Shown: positions 33,130 to 46,001, counted from the stretch's first letter. The stretch is DNA of 64,000 nucleotides from Salticus scenicus (GCA_963930645.1 OZ005649.1:45390275-45454274); one strand, 5' to 3'. Program-made: numbers and translations. The notes: generated by a model from the sequence alone, not told the origin.

Positions 33130-33985
33130 CCGTTAAAACATGTTTCATGTAGAATATGGTATAGAAATCATTCACTGTTCGTTTACAGGTCTACTCAAAA
33201 TAACTAGATTATAGTGCGACAAATTTTGAAAATTGACGGAAGTGTACGTCAGGTTGAGCCGGGTTTTATTAATATAAGATTATATTTATGCGCACCATGT
33301 GACTTATGGGTACCTAAATTTCAGGAGATACACAGGGCTGATAATATTTAAACCATATTTTTTTTTTTTTTTTTTTTTTTTTTTGTTAGTGGAAGTGCTT
33401 TACTATAAAGTTTTACCACGCTCGGGACAGCTGCACAGAAATTGAAATTAATTCCTCATAGACATGGTAAAATATAGTAAATAATTTATTTTTTAAACTA
33501 AATATTTATCACTTGTTTTTCATATATTTACACGTTTCGAGGCTTCCTGAATACCAAAGTCATGATTTATCGTTTGATCTTTGTGTGTGTCTGTTAGAGT
33601 ATATTAAAAACAAATAATTTGAGGCGATCCAAATGTTGTATTTTTAAATTAATACGTTTGTTACTAGAAAAATTTGTTCAAGAATGATAAGTTTCACGGA
33701 CTGTTGCGTGTGAAAGTTGTCTGAATAATTTTAAATGATCTTTTGAATTTAATAACAGATTTGAATTCTATATAATTGGAGGTACAATAATGAAATGGGG
33801 GATTGAGGGGGGACGGTATCCCCCTCATATGGATTTATTTGTCAAATAAAGCTGTTCCGAAGCCTAATTTGTATTGTTTTAATATAGGTTTACAAAACAG
33901 TACTCGTTACTTTAACCCTTAATCTCCAATCTGTATTTATAGTAGTAAATTTCTCGGTAAGAGAAAGTCGTGTGAATGACCCACC
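32730..33985 (+). repeat. Family H repeat, right-end copy
   Basis: Carries the H blocks TATACGTTTTGAGGTCCTCT, TATCAGTATATCTCAA and GGATGCTACACTAAAC, a second divergent unit near 33490-33720, a GAGGGGGGACGGTATCCCCC motif, and the terminus GTAAGAGAAAGTCGTGTGA. Blocks match 43310-44300. The terminus is cut by the LTR element that begins at 33986. Confidence 0.65.
32837..32876. repeat. (GT)n microsatellite
   Basis: About 19 GT units inside the H repeat. Confidence 0.9.
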
Positions 33986-34900
33986 TGTGATGTAAATACA
34001 TCACCTCTTGTTTAATTCCTATGCCAAAATACATCGTTTTGCAGGCATTTCCTCGCAGCCGTTCGTTCCTGGCTCAACGCACCCTGTAAAGTTTGCTTCC
34101 CGCAACACTTGTCAACGGGAGAATCCGCGATTGTTTCTCTTGCGTGCGCGAACTGTTCATTGGTTACCTTTGCGGTCCGATTAACAAATCAAAATCGCGT
34201 ATTCGTGATTTTAGGTGTGCGGACCTGTTTTTTTCTTTAGGAGCGATTTTAAAAAATTTGAAAATCAGTTCAGTTTGTGTTCCACCTCGGTCCTGAGAAG
34301 AATGGCCGGGCGCTTGCGTCCGTGCGTTATTTTTTCCGTTATTTTTTTTTATATGTGGTCACACACCCTGATACATTTTTAAATCTTTTTCCATCGAAAT
34401 ATTTTTATTATTAACGGTTATTATGACTTGAAATTAAATTGTGCAAATGACCAGAGACGATTTATTTAAATATTTTTGTGAAGTATCTTGCATTTCTTTT
34501 AATGAAAATGGCTATGTTATCATAGATTTGAGATTTGTAATGTGTGTACATGTACAGATTCGACATTCTTGAAAATGAACAAACCAATTAATAAAGACTT
34601 CTAATTTTGTGCAATTGAATGCTGCCTTTCTTTTTTCAAGACTGGGTATGTTTGTCTTTAAATTTAATTCTGAATTTTAAAATATCTTATAAATAAAAAC
34701 AATAAAATAAAAAATTGAATCTATCTTATACTTGGTATGTACCCATGTATGATCAGATCGAAGCCTAGCTCATCATTATTTTATACGATCACTATTTTTA
34801 ATATCTTTTGTTTTGGATTAAAAGCAGCCTCTATCCATTATTAAATATTTTTAAGATAAGTCTCTATTCAAGAGCAGGTAGTATATAAAGTAACACCACA
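33986..34900 (+). repeat. 5' LTR of gypsy element 1
   Basis: Starts TGTGATGTAAATACATCACC and ends TAACACCACA. An AATAAA polyadenylation signal is at 34590-34595. It differs from the 3' LTR by scattered substitutions and a 6-bp indel near 34770, a few percent at most. Confidence 0.92.
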
Positions 34901-35679
34901 TATGGTGCCGATCGTAAAAATCAAAGATTGCATGAGGTACATTGCCAGTTTTGGTCTGAAAGTGCTTTATTTAAAAAATTATTAGAAAGATGTATATTTT
35001 TGTTATTATTCATATTTTCATAGCCATAAGTGCAGCAATTATTGAAAGTAGTACTGTTTGTATGGGTGAAATTTTATTTTAAGCTGCCTATTAGCCATTT
35101 CATTAATAATAGTAATAATAATAAACTGAAATAGTTAAATAAGAATTCATATATTTTTCTAAAAACATACTTTTGAAAAGTGGTTTTTCAAAAAAGAAAA
35201 AAAAAATTCCATAGTGACATATTGAACTAAGTATTATAATGCAGTCTATTGAATGTATTTAATCAAATAGTTTATCAAGAATAATAATTAAAAGCTTACT
35301 TTCACCTTTGAAGTATAATATATTGTTATGTATTTCTGGATTATATAGGGTATTATTCATTTGCAAAATAAAAATACTGTTTTGGTTTAGAATTAATGCC
35401 AAGATAATAGAGAGAGAATATTTTGAAAATAGGCTGTATGGTATTTTTGTATTTGAAGGAATAACATGTTATAATTTATTGTGTTTGGGAGTTTGCTATC
35501 ACTTCTAAAAAATAGACATAATAAGATGGGTCAACTTCAGTTAGTATGAAAATTTGTTATGAAATATAATAAGATTAAAGTAGATAAGTATGTCTGCTTG
35601 ATATTTTGAAAATATATGACTATGCATTAACTTTTTTTATTTTGTCTCTGCAAAATTTTGACAATTTTTTCTTAAAATC
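34901..35679 (+). other. Leader of gypsy element 1
   Basis: Untranslated AT-rich region between 5' LTR and gag ATG. No convincing coding region. Confidence 0.6.
34903..34920 (+). promoter_or_regulatory. Putative primer-binding site
   Basis: Two bases after the 5' LTR the sequence TGGTGCCGATCG begins with TGG, as a site complementary to a tRNA 3' CCA end would. The tRNA was not identified. Confidence 0.5.
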
Positions 35680-36666
35680 ATGACTTCTGAAAAAACTTAT
35701 TGTCTTAAATTCACAGTAACACCATTTAATGGTGATCCAGATCTTTTGGATTTTTTTATTGAACAGGTGCAAACTAAAATAGATAGTTTTAAATGGCATC
35801 CTAAACAGGCCCTTATTTTTATTAAATCAAAACTTTGTGATAGGGCTTTAAAATTTTATACATCGTCAATCCCATGCCAAAGAGCCAAGTCTCCTGATGA
35901 ATTATTTCAGATTTTACGTAAGAATTTTAAAGGTGAAACAGAACAGAGTGTCTCATTGCAATATAATGCCATTAAGTTTGATGGTTTGGAGAATATCCGA
36001 AACTTTGCTAATCGGCTCCAACATCTTGTTTATAAGAGGTTTCCAAATTTTCCACAAGAATCAATGGACCAACTACTCATTGCAAAGTTAACAGATACAC
36101 TCACCCCCAATTATAAATTACATCTTTTAACGAGAAAGTGTAGTAATTTTGAGGAAACAGTTGACAGTCTAGCTGCATATCAAGAAATTGTTCAATCAAA
36201 TGAATCTTTGGCTGTTTCCCAGCCATCATTTTCAAATATAAATCATTGCATGACTGCTGAAATTCCACAACACAGTACCTCGGATCAGGACTCCCAGCTA
36301 CATCATGTTAAATTAAATTCAGATCAGCCCTCACAGTCTGATAATCATAAACCGACATGTCAGTGGTGTTTTCGTGTTGGACACACTGCCCAATTTTGTT
36401 ACAAATTAAAAGATGTTCAGGGATATCAAGGTAACAAAAGATTTGACACAGATCGACATGGATTCAGATCATATCAAAGAAATAAAATTAGACCCAAATA
36501 TAACCGTGAACATTCTCCTTCGGATAGACAATCCTCTCACACACACCCCCAATCAGTAGAGGCTCAATATGAGTCATCAAGTTTTGGACATAAACGAGTG
36601 TTTAAAAACATGTATAAGACACGTAAAGGGCCCTACTACAAGAATCGTCAGTTTAATAAAGACTGA
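35680..36666 (+). CDS. gag: Gag polyprotein of gypsy element 1
   Basis: A 328-residue protein starting at an ATG. Residues about 10-180 resemble the retrotransposon gag capsid fold (FNGDPDLLDFFIEQVQ... to LLTRKCSNFEETVDSLAAYQ). A canonical zinc knuckle CQWCFRVGHTAQFC (C-x2-C-x4-H-x4-C) begins at residue 227, and the C-terminus is rich in basic residues for RNA binding. It builds the virus-like particle and packages the element RNA. It ends at TGA (36664-36666) followed by C, a context often leaky in readthrough, and the same frame stays open into pol. Either programmed readthrough or a recent CGA-to-TGA change would explain this. Confidence 0.88.
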   Translation: MTSEKTYCLKFTVTPFNGDPDLLDFFIEQVQTKIDSFKWHPKQALIFIKSKLCDRALKFYTSSIPCQRAKSPDELFQILRKNFKGETEQSVSLQYNAIKFDGLENIRNFANRLQHLVYKRFPNFPQESMDQLLIAKLTDTLTPNYKLHLLTRKCSNFEETVDSLAAYQEIVQSNESLAVSQPSFSNINHCMTAEIPQHSTSDQDSQLHHVKLNSDQPSQSDNHKPTCQWCFRVGHTAQFCYKLKDVQGYQGNKRFDTDRHGFRSYQRNKIRPKYNREHSPSDRQSSHTHPQSVEAQYESSSFGHKRVFKNMYKTRKGPYYKNRQFNKD

Positions 36667-36954
36667 CAAATTTCTGGGAGAGGTCAGTCCTGCACTTCCT
36701 CTCCCATCCATAATTCTCGATCTCAGACAAATCGTGCAAAATGTAAGGCTGCTAGAATTTTCAAAAAATCTAAAATAGTCGCAGATGATAATCCTACAAA
36801 TAATGTAAACTGTAAGCAATTAATACAAAATGTTTCTAATGCATCTGTACATAATAAATTTACTGAACATTCGAATGGTCTAAAAATTTGTGGTCAGGAG
36901 ATAATCCTAATATCACCAAGCACTAGATTAAAATTTCCTATCTCATCAAAAAGA

Positions 36955-38946
36955 TTGGTCAGTTCAGTAAGTACCCAAACCATTGTTCCTCCAAATATAT
37001 CATCTAATGCCACATCCCAAACAGAAAAGCAGCCTGATGATGATGTTATTTTTATTCATTCATTAAGATTTCTATTGTACACTCAAGCTGCCAGTCCTCA
37101 CTTACCTATTGTTAAGTTAAACATAAATAAGTCATTACAAAACTTTCTTTTGGATTCAGGTGCGAGCATTTCAGTTTTAGCCAAAGGCTATTTCAATAAA
37201 TTCAGAAATGAATTACACTTTAAAAGAGTCGCTACAAAAGTTAAAATTGCTACTGTCAATTCAGCGGTATTTTGTGCGGGATGTATCAATCTGTCATTCA
37301 AAATTGGCAAATTTTTTTTCAAACATACATTTTTTCTCATAGATATTCCTACAGACTCTAAATTCATTGGTATATTGGGATTTGATTTTCTGAAAACCCG
37401 TAGGGTCCTAATTGATTTAAAACAAAATCTCGTACAAATTAACGATTGTCATGTTGACATTTATAGCACAATTCCTGAAGATGAGTATGAGATTCCTGAA
37501 TCCAAAATTAATTGCCTCCAAAATTTACCCGCTGTTCCTGAGACCAGTAGTTCTACCTCTACCTCTAATCCTACTTTCGTAAACGATAAAAATTCTCAAT
37601 TTGACTGTCAAGATGAAGTTAATAAATGTGCACTCAAAAACAAAGTGATCATTCCACCGCTACAAACAGTTTATGTCTTTGTCATGTGCAAACAAATATA
37701 TGCTGATAAACAGGTAATCTTTATTCCCACACTGAATAAAAACAAAGGTATAGGTTTGTACACTGCAATTGTCAACCTTGAAGAGGGTTCCCATAGTAAA
37801 AATAGTGAAGTAATGTCATTTTCAATTCCGTTAACAAATTATTCTAAAGTAGATCAACATTTAAATAAAGGTACCAAGCTTGGAATAATTCACCAAGTTG
37901 AAAAAATAGAGGAAATTAAACAAGAGCCCAGAGCACAAGTTAATCTGATTCAAGCGTCGGATGAGATTATTCAACTCCGAAAATCTGAATTTAGTATTGA
38001 TAATTTTTCCTTACACCATTTGTCTACTAAAGAAAGGTTGACTATCCAGAAATTGCTTATGGTACATCAAGTGGTTTTTTCCTCATCACTTAAATCACTG
38101 GGACATACTGACCATGTGACCCCGCACATACAATTCACAAGTGATGTTCCTGTAAGAACGTTGCCTTATCCAGTTCCTGAAGCTATGCAGGATGAGATAA
38201 AGAAACAAATTGATGCTCTACAAGAGGCTGGCATCATTGAAAGGAGCATTTCTGAATGGGCGTGTCCCATGCTTGCTGTGAAGAAAAAACCCACATCTCC
38301 TGATGAAAAGCCATCTTTTCGCCTAGCCCTTGATCTGCGACTCATCAATGCTATGGTAAGGAGTTCATCGTATCCATTGCCACGAATTGATTATATCATT
38401 AATAACATTGCAAAGTATAAATACTTCACCACGCTGGACTTCCCATCTGCATATCATCAAATACATCTCCCAAAGAAGTTCAGAAAAAGGTTATCATTCA
38501 CAACTCAGTGGGGGACCTATTCATTTATTCGTTTAATGTTTGGACTAAGATCTGCAGCAAGCAGTTTCCAAATGTTGATTGATGCGATAATTGAAGAAAC
38601 AAAATGTCTTGGTATCTTTGCATACCAGGACGATATCATTGTATGTAGCAACTCATTTCCAGGAATGTTAGAAAAACTGACTCAACTTTTCAAAATTTTA
38701 TTAAAGTATAACATCACCTTATCTCCGAAGAAATCCCAATTTTTTAAGAAGGCTATTGATTACCTTGGATTTCATATACAAGACCATACTATAAGTCCCA
38801 TATCATCAAACATCACCAAAATAACAGCATTTCCAACTCCCAAAACAAGAAAACATTTAAAGAGATTTTTGGGTTTATGTGGTTTTTACAGAAAAATTCT
38901 TCCAAATTATGCAAAACTAGTGGATCAACTAACACAGTTAACTTAA
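36955..38946 (+). pseudogene. pol: Pol of gypsy element 1, part 1: protease and reverse transcriptase
   Basis: The frame is open from 36667, directly after the gag TGA and in the same phase. Position 36955 is only a TTG and is not a likely start. Counting from 36955, the aspartic protease site LLDSGAS has its Asp at residue 67, with ILGFDFL downstream. Reverse transcriptase spans about residues 400-620 with LALDLRLIN, FTTLDFPSAYHQI, MFGLRSAASSFQ (usually PFGL.NAP..FQ) and YQDD at 557-560. The frame stops at TAA (38944-38946) within the LTQLT-FKW connection that normally links RT to RNase H, and continues in the same phase afterwards. A single nonsense change is the simplest reading. Confidence 0.87.
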
Positions 38947-39102
38947 ACGAAGATCCCGTTTAAATGGACACATCAACACACAGAAGTTTTTCAGAAAATT
39001 CAAAAGATATTTTTCTCTAAACCGTTTCTAAATTTACCTAATTTTGACAAGCCTTTCTTCCTGAATACCGATGCTAGCAATGTAGCTATAGCTGGGGTTC
39101 TG

Positions 39103-40950
39103 TTGCAAGAACGCAACAATGTATTACAACCAGTTAGCTATTTCAGCAAAACACTTTCTAATTCCGAGAAGCACTATCCGGCACTCAAGAAAGAACTTAT
39201 GGCAATTGTTAAATCAGTTCAAGCATTCAGGTTCTACTTATACAATAGACAATTTACAATTTTAAGTGATAGCAAACCCATAGAATTCTATCGCAGTACT
39301 ACTTCACCTGTAGATCTTACTACAAAATGGCTAATAGAGTTGTACACATATGATTTTACATTCCAATACATTAAAGGTCAATCTAATGTTCTAGCAGATT
39401 ATTTTTCACATGATGACTTTTCAGAATCCACCCAAAATTTGACAACAAATCCAGAGTTAATAGATGATGAAAATATCTTACCTGTATCATCCAATTCACC
39501 CAGCATACAGTTGCACAATATAAATCACAGCAACCTAAACCTAACTAATAGAGAAAATAATGACCCAGAACTACAAGTTTCACAAGATACTTTATTTATT
39601 GAACAAAAACATGATGATAATTTATTGAAAATAGTACAAAATATTACGTCTGAAAATCCAAAACAGAAATTCAAAAATTATTTCATTCATCCAGATACAG
39701 GTCTATTGATGATAACAAGAAAATTTAATAGCAAACAAGATAGTAATTCATCCAAGATTCTTGTACCAAATTCACTAAAACCTAAAATTTTAAAGATAGC
39801 TTATATGCCACATTTTGGTATTTACAATACATACCGTAAAATCCTGAAGTCATATTACTGGAGAGGAATATACAGAGATACCAAAAATTACGTGCTTTCT
39901 TGTAAACTGTGTATCAGAAATAAGCCTCACAGAATTCCTGCAGCTCCTTTACAGGAAATGTTCATTCCAAATAAACCTGGTGAACTGGTATCTATGGATT
40001 TTATTGGACCATTCTCCAACAACATGTTTGTACTTACCTGGTTTGATCACTTCTCCAAATTCTTAGAACTTTTTCCAATTAAAAGACCCACGGCACAGTC
40101 TGTTGTAGACTCCCTAACAAAATATATCACATCATATGGACGTCCTGCAGCATTAATGTCTGACCTTGGACCTCAGTTTACAGCAGATATTTTCAACCAT
40201 TTCACCAAAACCATGAAAATAAGCCTTGTTCATGCTTCAGCTGCACATCCACAGACGCAAGGATCTTCAGAAAGAATAAATACTAGTATCAAATCATCTA
40301 TTGCTTCATTAGCAGGTGAAGGCTTCAACTTCAAACAAGCCTTGATGATATACAAAAGTATATACAACACTTCTATACATTCATCAACGGGGTATTCACC
40401 AGCATTTTTACATTTTGGTAGGTCAGTTTCTAATGTATTTGATATATGTGAATTACATGAAATGTCAAATATGGAATTCCCCTTTGAGTATTATCAATAC
40501 ATGAAGTCGCTAAATAGAGTCTATGAAAAGGTACATAGAAATATGAAGGATGCTCAAAATTACAGAAATGAAAGGCAGCACCAGAGGGCTTCCCTCAGAG
40601 TATTCAAGACTGGCGACCTTGTTTACATGAAAACACGAGACACTTTCAAAGCAAGGTTTATCGGGCCTTTTATTGTCACCAAAGTAATTTCTAAGGTGCT
40701 GGTTCAAATTAAAGAGTATGAAAGTGTTACAGCAAAACCGTTCCACATTAATATCGATAGACTTTTAATTGTCCGAAAAAGGAAACAATATCTTATACAA
40801 GACAATACAAATTCTCTGTTTACAAACAATAAATTACCAGTTCTAGAAAATAGTCAATCTCCTGCTCCTATTGTCAACAAGAAAAATAACACTTGTATAC
40901 CAGATAGCTTGGTCCCCAGGTACAACCTGAGGCCCAGGAATAAAAAATAG
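39103..40950 (+). pseudogene. pol: Pol of gypsy element 1, part 2: RNase H and integrase
   Basis: In the same frame as part 1, open from 38947. RNase H begins before 39103 (first catalytic Asp codon at 39070, NTDASNVAIAGVLLQ). SYFSKTLS and LSDSKPIEF follow. Integrase, counted from 39103: a zinc-finger region around HFGIYNT..YYW..C..C that lacks the usual first His, then catalytic Asp 299 (MDFIGP), Asp 354 (SDLGPQF) and Glu 390 (SSERIN), a D-x35-E spacing. The C-terminal part has GPFIVTKV and ends with RYNLRPR, a common gypsy Pol tail. No chromodomain seen. With no ATG and an upstream stop, it would only be made by readthrough or repair of the stop. Confidence 0.88.
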
Positions 40951-40966
40951 TAATCTTTAACAATAT

Positions 40967-40969
40967 ATA

Positions 40970-41014
<45 letters not shown>
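40967..41014. repeat. (ATT)n microsatellite
   Basis: About 15 ATT units followed by poly-T. Confidence 0.9.
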
Positions 41015-41016
<2 letters not shown>

Positions 41017-41037
41017 TTTTTTTTTGCTTTCTCTGTC

Positions 41038-41176
41038 CAGGGATGGAACACGGGCGCAGAATTCATACCGGAATGTGCTTAAGAAATTTCTCTGCCTATA
41101 ATATCGTCGATTTAAGAGGTAGAAAATTTTCTTACATTGATAGTGGTATGAATTCTGCGCCCGTGTTCCATCCCTG
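41038..41176. mobile_element. MITE family A, copy 4, in the gypsy 3' region
   Basis: CAGGGATGGAACACGGGCGC and exact inverse. TCTGTC flanks both sides (41032-41037, 41177-41182). Its presence shows that family A moved after or together with this gypsy lineage. Confidence 0.85.
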
Positions 41177-42236
41177 TCTGTCTTTCCGGGAGTGCTTTGG
41201 AATAGGACTGATCAACCTGCTTGGGAGTACTCTTGGAAAGTCGCATACAGTAAATTATGTTTTATAAAAGAGTTAATTTTTGAAAATATAATATTAATAT
41301 CTCAAGATTATCATGGTGAAATATACAAAAATTAAAAAAAAAAAAAAAAAAAAGTGTTCAATGTGTTAGATGGTTAGATTTTGCTGTACCACATTTCTCT
41401 TAAGTAATTCCTCATTTATATAATTTTTTTTAGAGTATTATTCAGATATAAATATATATATATGAAAGTAATTGTGTAATAGTAGCAAGCCAATTGGAAA
41501 TAACATTTTCTTTTTTTTAAAGCACATTCTTTTATTTTCCTTTTAGGGTTAATATTTTAATTGGGTTTTAATTTCGTTTGACATTTTTCTTGGTCTATTT
41601 CCAAGGGGCTTTCTCACATGTAATAATTGGGCCCAAATATATTGCTATTTATTACAATTCTTATGTTAATGGTAACAAATATAATATTTCTTTCATGACA
41701 TGTCGCTTGTGTAATATGATTTCATGTTTATATTCATACTTATATATCAATAGATATCTATTTTCATGTGCTGTGTTTATATTTAAAACATTACAATTAT
41801 ATTTTATGTGTATCTTATTTTTCTATAACAATTGAGATTATTTAATTTTATGAGCCATGTTATTGTCATTCGCATGATTTCCTTTGAAGAGAAATTAGAA
41901 AAAAAAAAAAAAATCACGTGAGTGTTTTCAAATAACAAGCTCATGTGTTCAGTGATTTTTTTTTGTTGATATTATGAGTATATTATTTCTTCTTATAACA
42001 AGTTCGTAGGTGTAATGTAACAATAAGTTTCTTTGACTTGTAAAATAATTGATATATATCTATATATATGTTATATTTAGTAATGTTTCTGAATTTTTTT
42101 ATATTATTCTTTTATACAATTTATTCACAAAAAAATTTATGTCTTTTGTCAACAAAAACCGTCTCTGGCTCTGTTCACATATCCGGTTCATGTTTCAGGT
42201 GCCATAAAATTTTTTGTAATTGGTCATGTGGGGATA

Positions 42237-43158
42237 TGTGATGTAAATACATCACCTCTTGTTTAATTCCTACGCCAAAATACATCGTTTTGCAGGCATC
42301 TCATCGCAGCCGTTCGTTCCTGGCTCAACGCACCCTGTAAAGTTTGCTTCCCGCAACACTTGTCAACGGAAGAATCCGCGATTGTTTCTCTTGCGTGCGC
42401 GAAATGTTCATTGGTTACCTTTGCGGTCCGATTAACGAATCAAAATCGCGTATTCTTGATTTTAGGTGTGCGGACCTGTTTTTTTCTTTAGGAGCGATTT
42501 TAAAAAAATTGAAAATCAGTTCAGTTTGTGTTCCACCTCGGTCCTGAGAAGAATGGCCGGGCGCTTGCGTCCGTGCGTTATTTTTACCGTTATTTTTTTT
42601 TATATGTGGTCACACACCCTGATACATTTTTAAATCTTTTTCCATCGAAATATTTTTATTATTAACGGTTATTATGACTTGAAATTAAATTGTGCAAATA
42701 ACCAGAGACGATTTATTTAAATATTTTTGTGAAGTATTTTGCATTTCTTTTAAAGAAAATGGCTATGTTATCATAGATTTGAGATTTGTAATGTGTGTAC
42801 ATGTACAGATTCGACATTCTTGAAAATGAACAAACCAATTAATAAAGACTTCTAATTTTGTGCAATTGAATGCTGCCTTTCTTTTTTCAAGACTGGGTAT
42901 GTTTGTCTTTAAATCTTAATTCTGAATTTTAAAATATCTTATAAATAAAAACAATAAAGTAAAAAATTGAATCTATCTTATACTTGGTATGTACCCATGT
43001 ATGATCAGATCGAAGCCTAGGGTTCACTCATCATTATTTTATACGATCACTATTTTTAATATCTTTTGTTTTGGATTAAAAGCAGCCTCTATCCATTATT
43101 AAATATTTTTAAGATAAGTCTCTATTCAAGAGCAGGTAGTATATAAAGTAACACCACA
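42237..43158 (+). repeat. 3' LTR of gypsy element 1
   Basis: Matches 33986-34900 from TGTGATG to ACCACA. AATAAA at 42841-42846. It contains a 6-bp insertion relative to the 5' LTR near 43020 (CTAGGGTTCACTCATC). Confidence 0.92.
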
Positions 43159-43163
43159 CCACC

Positions 43164-44503
43164 AGATTATTTTTTTCTTAATTTCTCTTGCCCATTAAAT
43201 GGTAGAAGAATATAAATTGAAGAAAATGACAATATTACATTCCTAATTAGTATGTTAAAAAGAAAAAAATTTTTTTACTCATTAAATTGTAAAGAATTAA
43301 TCAGTTTTTGGTCAAAATTTCGATATTGAGTTTTTAATAAATTTACATATCTTGAGATGATCCTGAGTCTGAAAAACAGGATTTTAGCAGTTGGTTTGTG
43401 TGGCTTTTATCAGTATATCTCAAAAACAATCATTGGTAAGAAGTAAAAACTCTGTATTCTAAATTATTTGTATCATATGGGGATGCTACACTGAACTTTT
43501 TGTTGTTATAAAACAAATGGTTCATGTACAGGTAAAGAGACATCAAATATAGTTAAAATATGTTACGTCCGTGGGCGAAATTCTCAGTAGGTACTATTTA
43601 ACATCTTTGCACTGTACTAAATAAAATTAAATAAATAAATACTTTTATATGCATATAAGCATTTTCAGTATAGGATATAATGTGAAAATCATTCATAATT
43701 TGCTTACAGGGCCACATAAAATAATTTGAGAAGAATAGCTGCTTTTGAAGTTGTGAAGTTTTTTTATACACGGCTGTAAAATAATACAATGTAGTGTGTA
43801 TGTAACTTATAAACTATATATAGGGCCACAAAAAATTGAGTGAATATAATCTTCTCTATTGAATATGTTTAATTCAAATGCTTTCCTAAATTTTACGATG
43901 TCCAAGAAAGCTGCTGTGAAATGATAAATACTTTCTGATGAACTTTGACAAAGGAAGTATTAGTTTAGATTCCAAATTTCAACGTTGATTTTTTACCATA
44001 ACTATACGTGTTGAACTCCTCTGAACACGAAAGCCACGTTTTTACTGGTGTACCTAATTATATGCTCGTTATCAACATAATGTAAAAGAAATAAATTCAG
44101 GATTTTAAAATTATATTTTTGAAGTTCATTTTGGGTTGCCGTTTAAAAATTTCGATCAAAATTGGTAATTTTGGAATTGTGGTATGAATGAAATTTGTCT
44201 AAATAATTTCGAATAAACCTTTAAATTTAATAATAGCCATAAACGTTTATTAATATAGGTACTATAACTGATTTAAGGGTTAAAGGGGGCGGTAACCTCC
44301 CCCCGCCCATTCACAGAAACACACGTCTAACAAAACTGTTTCTAACTCTATTATCAACTGTTTTTAACCCTTTGCCGGTCCTATTTAATTTCATTCCTCT
44401 GGTGAGTGTTTCCAAATTTAGGGACTTTTTTATTCTATATCTACCAGTAGAGTTTAACTGTAACCGTTGCCTAATCACTTCGAAGGTTATCGTCCATAAT
44501 GTA
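43164..44503 (+). repeat. Family H repeat, interrupted copy (left part)
   Basis: Blocks TATCAGTATATCTCAAAAAC, GGATGCTACACTGAACTTTT and GGGGGCGGTAACCTCCCCC match 32730-33985. The copy appears to resume at 49021-49215, where GAAAGTCGTGTGAGGGTCAT and ACCAGATTATTA form the family terminus. The Tc1-like element (44504-48813) and a MITE lie between. Confidence 0.55.
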
Positions 44504-45963
44504 CAGTCAGCCAAAAAAAAAAAAAAACGCCACCCCCCCCACCTAATTTCGCCGTAAATTACCGTAGAAACATGCGACTGGTACCGATCACTTTGTAATA
44601 ACGTCTAGTTTATAATGTTATAGTTAGATTTTACTTAGGGGGTCGGCTACATATTAAAACTGGCATCAACTTCATTTTTTTCAATGGTAACCCCCCTTTT
44701 TTATAAATTATTTGAATTCTTTGGATCAAATCATCACGGAAAATGGTATAGTTTATATATTTCGCTCAATTTTTCATAGAGTTATAAGCTGTCAAAGTTT
44801 GGGGATGCTAATGTTAAATGAATGTGACAAACATTAAATCATATCTTCCGAAATAATTATGATATTTAAATTCTGTTTTTTTTATTCGTTAGAATGAAGT
44901 GACCCAAACATATTCCATGCAAATTTTTGCTAAAAAAACATTTTTTGAATTATGAAAATTATTAATAAATTCATATTTGAAAAAATTATGAATTATGACC
45001 TATGTTAATTTTTGCACGAATAGAACGGGCATCATCAAAAACATGGGTTTCCAAATTAACAGCTCGTTCCTAACATTATTTTTTGAGTTACAGTGATATT
45101 TCACTTTTTATTCCTGTTAGGGGGCCGTCACTTGTTACAATATGTATACTCTATAAGTAAATGTTTGTATATAATTTGACGGAAAACTATTTTAATTTAC
45201 CTTTATGTTATTTTTATTGTTTCCTAAGCAATATTTCGATGTTTATTATACAAATTGGCATATTTTTGTAAAGTTATCACAATGTAGGCGAGGGATTGTG
45301 AAAGAATTTCAAAAGAAAAGAACTCTGATTCGCTGAAACACTATTTTAAAAAAAAAGACTAATTTGCATATTTCTATTTGACTCTATATGTGACGCTGGT
45401 ATGCATAAATCACAATGGTATTTACTACATCGATTATTGAAGACAAAACTTAAATGATTTAATTACAAATACGCAAAATTATTTTGTTTTATATTATAAA
45501 GTTTTAGAAAATTTGTGAATAGGAGTGGCTTACGGTACAAGACAGGAATATATCCGATCCTAATATGTTAAGTCTTTCATCATAAGTATTAAATATCTTT
45601 TTCTAGTTTTTTCGCTTTTAACCCTGTTACACTTTTTTTCGCATTTCAATGTTCAAGAGTACGTACACCTCTAATTAAATATCATGTTTTAGAAAACAGG
45701 GTACAGCGAAACTGATTGCATGAAACAGCAATTATGCATTCGACAATCGTTTTATTATTATTATTATTATGAATATTTGATAATTTTAAAAAGATTTTTT
45801 AACATGAATGTTCCGTTTAAATTTTGTTGTGACATATTTGCATTTGGTTACTGTACCGTTTGTAAGCTTTGTGTTATTTAAAATTTATCCCATAATGTAA
45901 CATAATAAAATATCAAATTTCTGTTAAAAGTTTTTAAATATAGAATCAAATAATGAAAAATTG

Positions 45964-45965
<2 letters not shown>

Positions 45966-46001
<36 letters not shown>
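45966..46001. repeat. Poly-T tract
   Basis: About 36 T in a row. Confidence 0.9.

Larger units (their letters stand above)
40951..42236 (+). other. 3' non-coding region of gypsy element 1
   Basis: Holds (TTA)n, a MITE and AT-rich sequence. The 85-codon frame at 41578-41835 has no signal or envelope features I can support. Just before the 3' LTR is GTCATGTGGGGATA, a weak candidate polypurine tract. Confidence 0.55.
33986..43158 (+). mobile_element. Ty3/gypsy LTR retrotransposon 1 (9.2 kb), near-complete
   Basis: Two LTRs (TGTGATG...ACCACA) of about 915 and 922 bp flank a leader, a gag frame, a split pol frame and a 1.29-kb 3' non-coding part. CCACC lies on both outer sides (33981-33985, 43159-43163), a perfect 5-bp target duplication. 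Domain order PR-RT-RH-IN is that of Ty3/gypsy. gag and pol share one reading frame, cut by TGA at 36664 and TAA at 38944. No env frame is visible between 40951 and 42236. A MITE of family A sits there at 41038-41176. Confidence 0.93.

Noticed and set aside
34093..34296. 67-codon frame, repeated at 42344-42547
   Set aside because: Lies within the two LTRs of gypsy 1; conserved only because the LTRs are identical by descent.
41578..41835. Possible envelope gene downstream of gypsy 1 pol
   Set aside because: Only 85 codons of AT-rich sequence without a signal peptide, fusion motif or cleavage site.
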